Part shown: positions 1 to 4,067 of the stretch, one piece after another | Layout: each line of letters opens with the position of its first letter | How positions within the stretch are numbered: position 1 is the stretch's first letter | Assembly (NCBI GenBank): GCA_018652925.1 | Contig: JABIBH010000034.1 | Location: 1 to 5,185 of the forward strand | Origin: a bacterium | GTDB taxonomy: Bacteria; Krumholzibacteriota; Krumholzibacteriia; LZORAL124-64-63 | Direction of reading: 5' to 3' | Length of the DNA: 5,185 nt | The notes under the pieces: model-generated | Seen by the model: only the letters and a program-made list of their open reading frames with translations | The model's database searches: none | What the model was told of the DNA's origin: nothing | Made by a program: the position numbers and the translations under genes

Positions 1-153
1 CCAGAAGGCGTAGAGATGGTAATGCCTGGTGATAATATCAAGATGGTTGCTGAACTGATCAACCCAATTGCCATGGAAGAGGGCTTACGCTTCGCGATTC
101 GTGAAGGTGGCCGTACCGTTGGTTCTGGTGTTGTTTCAAAAGTAATCGCATAA
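1..153 (+). CDS. tuf: Elongation factor Tu, C-terminal 50 residues (partial, 5' end outside window)
   Basis: EF-Tu is the cytoplasmic GTPase that carries aminoacyl-tRNA to the ribosomal A site. Only the last 50 codons are here, open from base 1 to the TAA at 151-153. The translated tail ([14 protein letters not shown], then [14 protein letters not shown], ending SGVVSKVIA) matches the end of beta-barrel domain 3, which contacts tRNA and EF-Ts. The GTPase domain lies upstream of the window. The gap to rpmG is only 9 nt with no terminator, so the two are probably co-transcribed. The match to E. coli EF-Tu, recalled from memory, is nearly residue for residue. The sequence cannot tell whether this is one of several tuf copies. 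Confidence 0.97.
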   Translation, partial: PEGVEMVMPGDNIKMVAELINPIAMEEGLRFAIREGGRTVGSGVVSKVIA

Positions 154-162
154 GAGGGAAAA

Positions 163-315
163 ATGGCTAGGGACATAATTATTCTCGCTTGTATTGATTG
201 CAAGATGAGGAACTATACAACTAAGAAAAATAAGCGTCTTCATCCTGACAGGGTTGAGTACAACAAGTACTGCCCACGCTGTAATAAACATACAGCTCAC
301 AAGGAAACACGCTAG
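163..315 (+). CDS. rpmG: Large-subunit ribosomal protein L33 (bL33), zinc-binding four-cysteine form
   Basis: This 50-residue basic protein is bL33, a small protein near the E site of the 50S subunit. It starts at ATG 163 behind a GAGGG motif at 154-158 and ends at TAG 313-315. Two CxxC pairs are visible, Cys10/Cys13 (CIDC) and Cys37/Cys40 (CPRC), and form the zinc ribbon of the so-called C+ type. The family hallmark YTTKKNKR lies at residues 18-25. The E. coli protein is the C- type without these cysteines. In bacteria that carry both forms, zinc shortage often switches between them; nothing in this window shows such control. Its place between tuf and tRNA-Trp suggests co-transcription with tuf and secE. 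Confidence 0.95.
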   Translation: MARDIIILACIDCKMRNYTTKKNKRLHPDRVEYNKYCPRCNKHTAHKETR

Positions 316-318
316 TTG

Positions 319-418
319 ACTGTCAGTTTGTAGGGGCGTAGCTCAGTCTGGCTAGAGCATCGGTCTCCAAAACCGAGGGCCGCGGGTTCGAATCCTGCCG
401 CCCCTGCCATTTGACAGT
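319..418 (+). repeat. Inverted repeat enclosing the tRNA-Trp gene (possible processing stem)
   Basis: ACTGTCA at 319-325 is exactly complementary to TGACAGT at 412-418. A further G-U wobble (326/411) would make an 8-bp stem enclosing the whole tRNA, with 5 nt (327-331) before the tRNA and 1-2 nt after its encoded CCA. In RNA this would draw the precursor ends together, like the processing stems around rRNAs. The left arm is also part of a local palindrome, TGAC-T-GTCA (317-325), so it has a competing fold. Seven bases may occur by chance. A processing role is inference. Confidence 0.4.
332..409 (+). tRNA. trnW: tRNA-Trp (anticodon CCA), 3' CCA encoded
   Basis: The cloverleaf can be drawn by hand. 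The acceptor stem is AGGGGCG (332-338) with CGCCCCT (399-405). The D stem is GCTC (341-344) with GAGC (355-358). The anticodon stem TCGGT/ACCGA (360-364, 372-376) encloses the loop CTCCAAA with anticodon CCA at 367-369. The variable loop is 377-381. The T stem is 382-386 with 394-398 (one G-U pair), closing the loop TTCGAAT. The discriminator is G406 and CCA is encoded at 407-409. The A1-U72 pair, G discriminator and CCA anticodon fit tryptophan identity. It sits between rpmG and secE with no visible promoter of its own and is likely cut from the tuf-secE transcript. Confidence 0.98.
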
Positions 419-424
419 AAATAA

Positions 425-430
425 GGGAGG
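425..430 (+). promoter_or_regulatory. Ribosome binding site fixing the TTG start of secE
   Basis: GGGAGG at 425-430 is a near-perfect anti-16S match ending 5 nt before TTG 436. There is no ATG or GTG in the secE frame before residue 16, which lies within the conserved segment, so this site is the main evidence for the rare TTG start. Confidence 0.8.
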
Positions 431-435
431 CAAAT

Positions 436-627
436 TTGTTTGCCAGGTTTTCAAGGTATCTGAAAGAGACATCACAGGAAATGCAACGTGTTTCCTGGCC
501 ATCTTTTGCAGATCTTAAAGAATCAACCATCGTTGTTTGTGTAACTGTAGGTGTAGTTACATTCTTCGTTTTTGTGGTTGACCAAGTATTGAGTTTCATT
601 CAGAAGAAACTCATCTTAATGTCCTAA
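436..627 (+). CDS. secE: Preprotein translocase subunit SecE (short, single-membrane-segment type)
   Basis: SecE clamps and stabilises SecY in the inner-membrane SecYEG protein-export channel. The product is 63 residues, the usual size outside the enterobacteria (E. coli SecE is 127 residues with three membrane segments). Residues 1-30 form the amphipathic helix and conserved hinge, with the family signature EMQRVSWPS at 15-23 followed by the KEST turn. Residues 31 to about 55 (VVCVTVGVVTFFVFVV and onward) form one membrane-spanning helix, and the tail has two lysines. The start is TTG at 436, 5 nt after a strong GGGAGG site. It lies downstream of tRNA-Trp and 116 nt before nusG, the standard secE-nusG neighbourhood, though the gap is unusually wide. 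Confidence 0.96.
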   Translation: MFARFSRYLKETSQEMQRVSWPSFADLKESTIVVCVTVGVVTFFVFVVDQVLSFIQKKLILMS

Positions 628-641
628 CGCGTTGTGCGCGT
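627..641 (+). other. Small hairpin at the secE stop codon
   Basis: ACGCG (627-631) and CGCGT (637-641) pair perfectly around a 5-nt loop TTGTG, starting on the last base of the secE TAA. No U-tract follows, so it is not an intrinsic terminator. A structural or 3'-end-protecting role is possible but unproven. Confidence 0.4.
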
Positions 642-660
642 TCAGGAAAGGTAATTTTAA

Positions 661-685
661 CCCGCCGATGGTAGTATCGGCCGGG
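661..685 (+). other. GC-rich hairpin in the secE-nusG spacer
   Basis: CCCGCCGAT (661-669) pairs with ATCGGCCGGG (676-685) around the loop GGTAGT, giving 9 bp with one bulged C. The next bases are TGTTTC, only weakly U-rich, so this is at best a partial attenuator before nusG. A weaker 5-bp hairpin, GCGAT/ATCGC with a 6-nt loop, follows at 708-723. No convincing -35/-10 promoter is seen in this 116-nt gap. Confidence 0.5.
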
Positions 686-743
686 TGTTTCTGTGTCTGT
701 AAAGTGTGCGATATTTTCATCGCCTTAAAACAGGGGAGTAATC

Positions 744-1493
744 GTGTTTGACGATCCCAAAGATAAAATAGATTCAGTAGAATCTGCAGAAGAAACCACA
801 ACTGATTCCGTTGAGGAATTAAGCGGTGAGGATCTGTTTGCGTTTGATGATACTGATGAATCCAGTGAAGAATCTTCGGAAACTGTTGAACAAACAGAAG
901 AGGAAGATGAACAAGCTGAGCCTAAAGAGCTCGATCTTCACGAACAGCGCAGGCTTGAAGGTTTTCGCTGGTTTATAATTCATGCCAACACAGGTCATGA
1001 AAATAAAGTAAAAAGGAATATCGAAATGGGTATCAAGGCTAATGGCCTTGATGATCAATTTGGTGAAATCCTTGTTGCTGAGCAGGAAGTCGTCGAAATG
1101 AAGAACGGGAAGCGAGTTTCGCGTAAGCGCAAACTTTTCCCAAGTTATGTTCTGGTTGAGATGAAGATGAACAAAGACACTCAGCACTTGATTAATGAGA
1201 TACCTGGGGTATCCCGTTTTATTGGCGGGAATCAACTTAAACCTCAAGCTATCTCTAGAGAAGAAGTCAACCAGATCCTAGGTCGTATGTCAGATACCGA
1301 AGAATCGGGATCATTGTTGGAAATCCCATACAATGTTGGCGACCAGGTTCAGGTTATCGATGGGCCGTTCAGTGATTGGAGCGGCGTTATAAGCGAGATC
1401 AATCAGGATAAGGGTAAACTTACTGTTATGATCTCAATATTTGGTTCGGAGACACCGGTCGAATTGGATTTCCTTCAAGTGAAGGAACTTTAA
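744..1493 (+). CDS. nusG: Transcription elongation/antitermination factor NusG with acidic N-terminal extension
   Basis: NusG binds the RNA polymerase clamp to limit pausing and links polymerase to Rho or to ribosomal protein S10. The product is 249 residues against 181 in E. coli. The NGN domain begins near residue 75 (RWFIIHANTGHENKVKRNIE). The polymerase-facing segment FPSYVLVEM is at 132-140, IPGVSRFIGG at 153-162, and a C-terminal KOW domain spans about 195-249 (VGDQVQVIDGPFSDWSG, then SIFGSETPVELDF). Phe233 matches E. coli Phe165, which contacts S10 and Rho. Residues 1-65 are extra: 28 Asp/Glu against 3 Lys, serine-rich and low in complexity, so probably disordered. GTG 744 lies 5 nt after GGGGAG (733-738), and no in-frame ATG, GTG or TTG occurs before Met95, which is inside the NGN domain, so the extension belongs to the protein. 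Confidence 0.96.
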   Translation: MFDDPKDKIDSVESAEETTTDSVEELSGEDLFAFDDTDESSEESSETVEQTEEEDEQAEPKELDLHEQRRLEGFRWFIIHANTGHENKVKRNIEMGIKANGLDDQFGEILVAEQEVVEMKNGKRVSRKRKLFPSYVLVEMKMNKDTQHLINEIPGVSRFIGGNQLKPQAISREEVNQILGRMSDTEESGSLLEIPYNVGDQVQVIDGPFSDWSGVISEINQDKGKLTVMISIFGSETPVELDFLQVKEL

Positions 1494-1504
1494 GACCGTT
1501 CTCA

Positions 1505-1538
1505 GTACTGCATCCTTTAGTCTGGAGTTTTGCAGTAC
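1505..1538 (+). promoter_or_regulatory. Long-stem hairpin in the rplK leader; candidate control element
   Basis: GTACTGCA (1505-1512) and TGCAGTAC (1531-1538) form a perfect 8-bp stem. Inside it, TCC (1513-1515) can pair with GGA (1524-1526), leaving GTTT (1527-1530) unpaired on the 3' side only, so the result is two helices with a one-sided internal loop. In E. coli, L1 represses its own rplKA operon by binding a helix-loop-helix RNA near the start of rplK, so the position is suggestive. The unpaired bases do not match the L1 target motif as I remember it. The rest of the 142-nt gap holds a TGGTTTT direct repeat (1551-1557, 1562-1568) and no clear promoter. Confidence 0.4.
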
Positions 1539-1635
1539 GCATATTAAAGTTGGTTTTCGGATGGTTTTGTGCATGTGGACTGCGCGCGGTTCCATTTAGA
1601 GGCTAACAATTCACAATAAGTCAGGAGTTAAGTCA

Positions 1636-2058
1636 ATGGCGAAAAAGATGCTCGCTCAGATCAAGTTACAGATCAAGGCTGGCCAAGCTAACCCCGCACC
1701 GCCCGTAGGGCCTGCATTGGGACAGCATGGTGTCAGTATTCCTGAATTCTGTAGCACTTTCAATGAGCGAACCAAAGAACAGATGGGACTTGTGATACCT
1801 GTTGTCATTACGGTGTACCAGGATCGCAGTTTCTCTTTCATTACCAAGACTCCTCCTGCGTCCGTACTCCTCAAAAAAGCTGCAGGACTTGAATCTGCAA
1901 GCCAGGAGCCTGGTAAGGTTGTGGTTGGTAAAGTAAGCAGGGCACAGGTTCGCGAAATCGCGGAGATGAAAATGCCCGACCTTAATGCCGGTACAATCGA
2001 GGCTGCAATGAAAATTATTGCAGGCACAGCCAGGAGCATGGGACTGGAGGTTCGCTAA
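1636..2058 (+). CDS. rplK: Large-subunit ribosomal protein L11 (uL11)
   Basis: L11 binds the GTPase-associated region of 23S rRNA at the base of the L7/L12 stalk and helps EF-G, release factors and the stringent-response sensor RelA act. The product is 140 residues (E. coli 142). The N-terminal domain has the proline-rich motif [12 protein letters not shown] at 21-32, whose Pro22/Pro23 region is where thiostrepton-type antibiotics act. A short linker with [15 protein letters not shown] (70-84) leads into the C-terminal rRNA-binding domain, with [12 protein letters not shown] at 98-109 and [10 protein letters not shown] at 130-139. ATG 1636 follows AGGAG (1623-1627). It is followed by rplA as usual, but across a 141-nt gap instead of the few bases seen in E. 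coli. Confidence 0.98.
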   Translation: MAKKMLAQIKLQIKAGQANPAPPVGPALGQHGVSIPEFCSTFNERTKEQMGLVIPVVITVYQDRSFSFITKTPPASVLLKKAAGLESASQEPGKVVVGKVSRAQVREIAEMKMPDLNAGTIEAAMKIIAGTARSMGLEVR

Positions 2059-2073
2059 CCATTTTAAAATGGT
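2058..2073 (+). repeat. Perfect 16-nt palindrome overlapping the rplK stop codon
   Basis: ACCATTTTAAAATGGT reads the same on both strands; its first base is the last base of the rplK TAA. As DNA it could be a two-fold symmetric protein site. As RNA it can form only a short stem with an AT-rich loop, so it is a poor hairpin. No function can be assigned. Confidence 0.5.
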
Positions 2074-2087
2074 AAGTGAAAAATCTG

Positions 2088-2163
2088 TTCCAGTAAGACT
2101 GGGAAATACGGCGGCAGGATAATAATGTCACTGCTGGCGGAGAAGTAGGTGCAAATATTTTGC
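2088..2163 (+). other. Structured rplK-rplA spacer with up to three small hairpins
   Basis: TTCCAGT (2088-2094) pairs with ACTGGGA (2098-2104) over a 3-nt loop AAG (7 bp, one G-U). CGGCAG (2113 region) can pair with CTGCTG (2131-2136) across a 13-nt loop with one G-U. GCAAA (2151-2155) pairs with TTTGC (2159-2163) over TAT. None is followed by a U-tract. These would sit in the leader of rplA and could tune L1 synthesis separately from L11, but that is inference and each stem is short enough to arise by chance. Confidence 0.35.
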
Positions 2164-2199
2164 CCCTTCGCCCCATCACAGTCACGGAGATGAAAAATA

Positions 2200-2892
2200 A
2201 TGAAACGTGGAAAGAATTGGCGTACAGCCAAAGAGAGCATTGATAGTGCCAAGGCATATACCTTGGAAGAAGCTGTGTCTCTTCTAGAGTCTCTACCAAA
2301 ACGAAAATTCGATGAGTCGGTTGATCTTGCAGTTCGTCTGAATGTCGACCCACGTCACGCGGATCAAAATATCCGCGGTACAGTTGTACTCCCGAATGGT
2401 ACTGGTAAAGATGTAAGAGTGCTTGTGATTACTCGCGGGCCAAAAGAAGAGGAAGCAACAGCAGCCGGAGCCGACATGGTTGGGTCCGATGAATTTCTTA
2501 CCAAAATCGACTCTGGTTGGACAGATGTTGATGTCATCATCGCTACTCCCGATATGATGGGTGAGCTTGGAAAGCGTGGCCGTGTACTCGGTCCGCGTGG
2601 ACTTATGCCTAACCCTAAAGTCGGAACAGTAACAATGGACATTGAAAAAGCTGTTAAAGAAGCCAAAGCCGGTCGCGTGGAATACCGTGTTGATAAATCC
2701 GGTGTTGTTCATGTGGGAGTTGGCAAGAGATCATTCAATGCTGTGCAACTGGTTGAAAACGCAGGAGTTTTGTTAAGAGAACTTATGCGTGTCAAACCGT
2801 CATCTCTTAAGGGTTCATACGTTAGAAGTATTTACCTGTCAGGAACAATGACACCTAGTTTCCCTATCGATATTGTAGAAATGGGAAAATAA
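2200..2892 (+). CDS. rplA: Large-subunit ribosomal protein L1 (uL1)
   Basis: L1 forms the mobile stalk beside the E site that moves deacylated tRNA out of the ribosome; in many bacteria it also binds its own mRNA and represses the L11-L1 genes. The product is 230 residues (E. coli 234), with a shorter basic N-terminus. Domain I has FDESVDLAVRLNVDPRHADQ around 37-56, TVVLPNGTGK at 61-70 and a domain II Rossmann-like core. The family signature LGPRGLMPNPKVGTVT lies at 130-145. The C-terminal return to domain I has EYRVDKSGVVHVGVGK (161-176). The start is firm: an in-frame TGA lies at 2191-2193 and GGAGA (2186-2190) lies 9 nt upstream of ATG 2200. Confidence 0.98.
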   Translation: MKRGKNWRTAKESIDSAKAYTLEEAVSLLESLPKRKFDESVDLAVRLNVDPRHADQNIRGTVVLPNGTGKDVRVLVITRGPKEEEATAAGADMVGSDEFLTKIDSGWTDVDVIIATPDMMGELGKRGRVLGPRGLMPNPKVGTVTMDIEKAVKEAKAGRVEYRVDKSGVVHVGVGKRSFNAVQLVENAGVLLRELMRVKPSSLKGSYVRSIYLSGTMTPSFPIDIVEMGK

Positions 2893-2907
2893 AGGTTTGA
2901 ACCTGCA

Positions 2908-2926
2908 GTTGCCGTTTTACGGTAAC
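2908..2926 (+). promoter_or_regulatory. Hairpin in the short rplJ leader
   Basis: GTTGCCG (2908-2914) pairs fully with CGGTAAC (2920-2926), one G-U, around TTTTA, and TTTTG follows. A smaller inverted repeat, AGGTT/AACCT at 2893-2904, precedes it directly. The rplA-rplJ gap is only 61 nt. In E. coli and Bacillus the L10-(L7/L12) complex binds a long structured rplJ leader with a kink-turn; I cannot recognise that motif here. A weak attenuator or a shortened leader element is possible. Confidence 0.4.
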
Positions 2927-2953
2927 TTTTGTTAGAGAAAAGGAGAGTGCTTA

Positions 2954-3472
2954 ATGGCACGTCCAGAAAAAATATTAGAGGTTGAGGAAATCACTGAAAA
3001 CCTGAAAGCTGCTCAGAGCGTTGTTCTGGTAGATTATTCTGGGTTGACAGTTGAACAAATAACAGAGTTCCGCATTAAATGTCGGGAATTGGGTGTGATT
3101 TGCAAGGTGGTTAAGAACACTCTTGCCAAAATTGCAGCTACTAACGCCGATGTCAGTGAACTAAATGAGCATATCAGTGGCCCAACAGCTTTTCTGATGG
3201 GACCTGAAAGTCAGGTAGACCCTGCTAAACTTGCAGTTGACTTTTCTAAAGCCAATGACGCAATGGAAGTAAAGGGCGGATTCCTGGATGGTGCTTATTT
3301 GGACTCAATGCAAATAATTGCGTTGTCTAAAATACCTGGTCGCGATGAACTCTATGCAAAGATGATGGGCAGCATGACTGCTCCACTGAGTGGAATAGTC
3401 GGCACAGTCAATGGCGTCATGGGCGCTTTGACTCGAGTTATCAATGCAGTTGCTGAGCAAAAAGAAGCTTAG
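2954..3472 (+). CDS. rplJ: Large-subunit ribosomal protein L10 (uL10)
   Basis: L10 anchors the L7/L12 dimers and, with L11, forms the base of the ribosomal stalk that recruits translation GTPases. The product is 172 residues (E. coli 165). The N-terminal rRNA-binding domain shows the family pattern of SVVLVDYSGLTVEQITEFR (22-40), a charged linker, then CKVVKNTLAKIA (50-61) and the GPTAFLMG strand (76-83). The C-terminal part, about 138-168 (MGSMTAPLSGIVGTVNGVMG onward), is the helical region that binds L7/L12 dimers. ATG 2954 follows AGGAG (2941-2945) by 8 nt. rplL comes 80 nt later, the standard pairing of anchor and stalk protein. Confidence 0.97.
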   Translation: MARPEKILEVEEITENLKAAQSVVLVDYSGLTVEQITEFRIKCRELGVICKVVKNTLAKIAATNADVSELNEHISGPTAFLMGPESQVDPAKLAVDFSKANDAMEVKGGFLDGAYLDSMQIIALSKIPGRDELYAKMMGSMTAPLSGIVGTVNGVMGALTRVINAVAEQKEA

Positions 3473-3492
3473 TAAATAGTTAGTTAACAAAC

Positions 3493-3508
3493 AGGGGCAA
3501 TAACCCCT
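3493..3508 (+). other. Short GC hairpin followed by TTTTA in the rplJ-rplL gap
   Basis: AGGGG (3493-3497) pairs with CCCCT (3504-3508) around CAATAA, and TTTA follows. The layout is terminator-like, but the stem is only 5 bp and the U-run is short, so read-through to rplL would be expected. It could act as a pause or partial attenuator. rplL must be made in excess of rplJ, so strong termination here would make no sense. Confidence 0.4.
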
Positions 3509-3512
3509 TTTA

Positions 3513-3534
3513 GCGTGGCAGAAAACTGTCATGC
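3513..3534 (+). promoter_or_regulatory. 9-bp hairpin just upstream of the rplL ribosome binding site
   Basis: GCGTGGCAG (3513-3521) pairs along its full length with CTGTCATGC (3526-3534), two G-U pairs, around an AAAA tetraloop. It ends 6 nt before AAGGAG (3541-3546), so the binding site stays single-stranded in an A-rich segment. L7/L12 is needed at four to six copies per ribosome against one L10, so an element that stabilises the 3' mRNA part or aids initiation here is plausible. The structure is visible; the role is inferred. Confidence 0.5.
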
Positions 3535-3552
3535 AAACACAAGGAGAAAAAA

Positions 3553-3948
3553 ATGTCAGAGAACACTGAAATTACACTAAGTGAAAATGGCCAGAAAGTT
3601 CTGGAAATGATTGAAGCTATGACAGTTCTAGAAGCTGCTGACCTGGTAAAAGCAATGGAAGACAAGTTTGGCGTTAGTGCCGCTGCTCCTGTTGCTGTTG
3701 CTGCTGGTCCTGCTGCCAGCGAAGATGCTGCTGAGCAAACAGAGTTTGCAGTTGTTCTGACTGGTGCTGGCGATAAGAAAATCGCTGTCATCAAAGAAGT
3801 TCGTGCAATCACTGGTTTGGGACTTAAAGAAGCTAAGGCTCTTGTTGAATCAGCTCCTACAAACGTTAAAGAAGGCGTTGATAAGGCTGAAGCTGAAGAG
3901 CTCAAAAATAAGCTTGAAGAAGTTGGCGCTATCATTGACATCAAGTAA
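3553..3948 (+). CDS. rplL: Large-subunit ribosomal protein L7/L12 (bL12)
   Basis: L7/L12 is the multicopy acidic stalk protein that recruits EF-Tu, EF-G, IF2 and release factors and stimulates their GTP hydrolysis. The product is 131 residues, a little longer than E. coli (about 120) owing to extra residues at the N-terminus. Residues 1-40 form the dimerisation and L10-binding helices ([20 protein letters not shown]). Residues 42-60 are the flexible Ala/Pro/Val hinge ([13 protein letters not shown]). Residues 63-131 form the factor-binding domain, with [20 protein letters not shown] at 75-94, and the chain ends AIIDIK. ATG 3553 lies 6 nt after AAGGAG. In the hinge the codons are mostly GCT, with CCT and GTT, as expected for very high expression. 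Confidence 0.98.
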   Translation: MSENTEITLSENGQKVLEMIEAMTVLEAADLVKAMEDKFGVSAAAPVAVAAGPAASEDAAEQTEFAVVLTGAGDKKIAVIKEVRAITGLGLKEAKALVESAPTNVKEGVDKAEAEELKNKLEEVGAIIDIK

Positions 3949-3958
3949 TTGATGTTAA
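3935..3958 (+). promoter_or_regulatory. Hairpin with the rplL stop codon in a GNRA-type tetraloop
   Basis: TTGACATCAA (3935-3944) pairs with TTGATGTTAA (3949-3958) over 10 bp (one G-U), and the loop is GTAA (3945-3948). GUAA is a member of the stable GNRA tetraloop class, and its last three bases are the rplL stop codon UAA. The stem covers the last codons and the first bases of the rpoB leader. It could form only when no ribosome covers the end of rplL, so it might react to translation of rplL. That role is inference. Confidence 0.5.
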
Positions 3959-3963
3959 GTTTA

Positions 3964-3991
3964 ATCCCCTGCCTGCTTGCGGGCAGGGGGT
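3964..3991 (+). promoter_or_regulatory. Strong GC-rich hairpin between rplL and rpoB (candidate attenuator or RNase III site)
   Basis: ATCCCCTGCCT (3964-3974) pairs with GGGCAGGGGGT (3981-3991), 11 bp with two wobbles and 8 perfect central pairs, around the loop GCTTGC. No U-tract follows (ACTTTGC), so it is not a classic intrinsic terminator. In E. coli the rplL-rpoB gap holds a partial terminator that lowers rpoBC relative to the ribosomal protein genes, and an RNase III cleavage site. This hairpin is in the same place and could do either job. Confidence 0.55.
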
Positions 3992-4003
3992 ACTTTGCTA
4001 TAC

Positions 4004-4029
4004 GACGCCGGGTCGGTTCCCGGCTAGTC
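4004..4029 (+). other. Second GC-rich hairpin in the rpoB leader
   Basis: GCCGGG (4007-4012) pairs perfectly with CCCGGC (4019-4024) around TCGGTT. Flanking GAC (4004-4006) can pair with GTC (4027-4029) past a 2-nt bulge. A T-rich run (4044-4048) lies about 20 nt downstream, too far for intrinsic termination. With the hairpins at 3935 and 3964 it makes three stem-loops in about 95 nt before rpoB. Confidence 0.5.
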
Positions 4030-4067
4030 AGATTTGATATTTGTTTTTCAGGCGAGGAAGTGATCTA

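Noticed and set aside
411..439. TTGACA at 411-416, a perfect -35 match, as a promoter for secE
   Set aside because: At 17-nt spacing the -10 position reads ATTTGT, a poor match, and it overlaps the secE start codon. TTGACA is better explained as part of the tRNA-flanking repeat.
312..599. Minus-strand reading frame of 95 codons across the tRNA-Trp, containing an AGAAGFEPA-type peptide
   Set aside because: This peptide is the translation of the tRNA antisense strand, a well-known false protein in databases. The frame also lies opposite secE.
819..1247. Minus-strand frame of 142 codons opposite nusG
   Set aside because: It is a shadow of the acidic nusG codons (GAA reads as TTC, hence the Phe/Leu-rich product) and has no plausible start context.
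1519..1547. TATTAA at 1542-1547 as a -10 element for an rplK promoter
   Set aside because: No -35-like hexamer lies at 16-18 nt spacing; AGTCTG or its neighbours do not resemble TTGACA.
2125..2148. Seven-codon ORF (MSLLAEK) behind AGGA in the rplK-rplA spacer, as a leader peptide
   Set aside because: It is too short to distinguish from chance and has no run of regulatory codons or following terminator.
2190..2243. ATG at 2190 in another frame just before rplA
   Set aside because: It gives only 17 codons, lies at zero distance from the GGAGA site, and overlaps rplA out of frame.
3510..3944. Minus-strand frame of 144 codons opposite rplL
   Set aside because: Its serine/alanine-rich product mirrors the Ala/Glu-rich rplL codons; it is a shadow frame with no family resemblance.
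3964..3991. Intrinsic terminator ending transcription after rplL
   Set aside because: The stem is strong but no U-tract follows, and rpoB lies directly downstream without a visible promoter, so full termination is unlikely.
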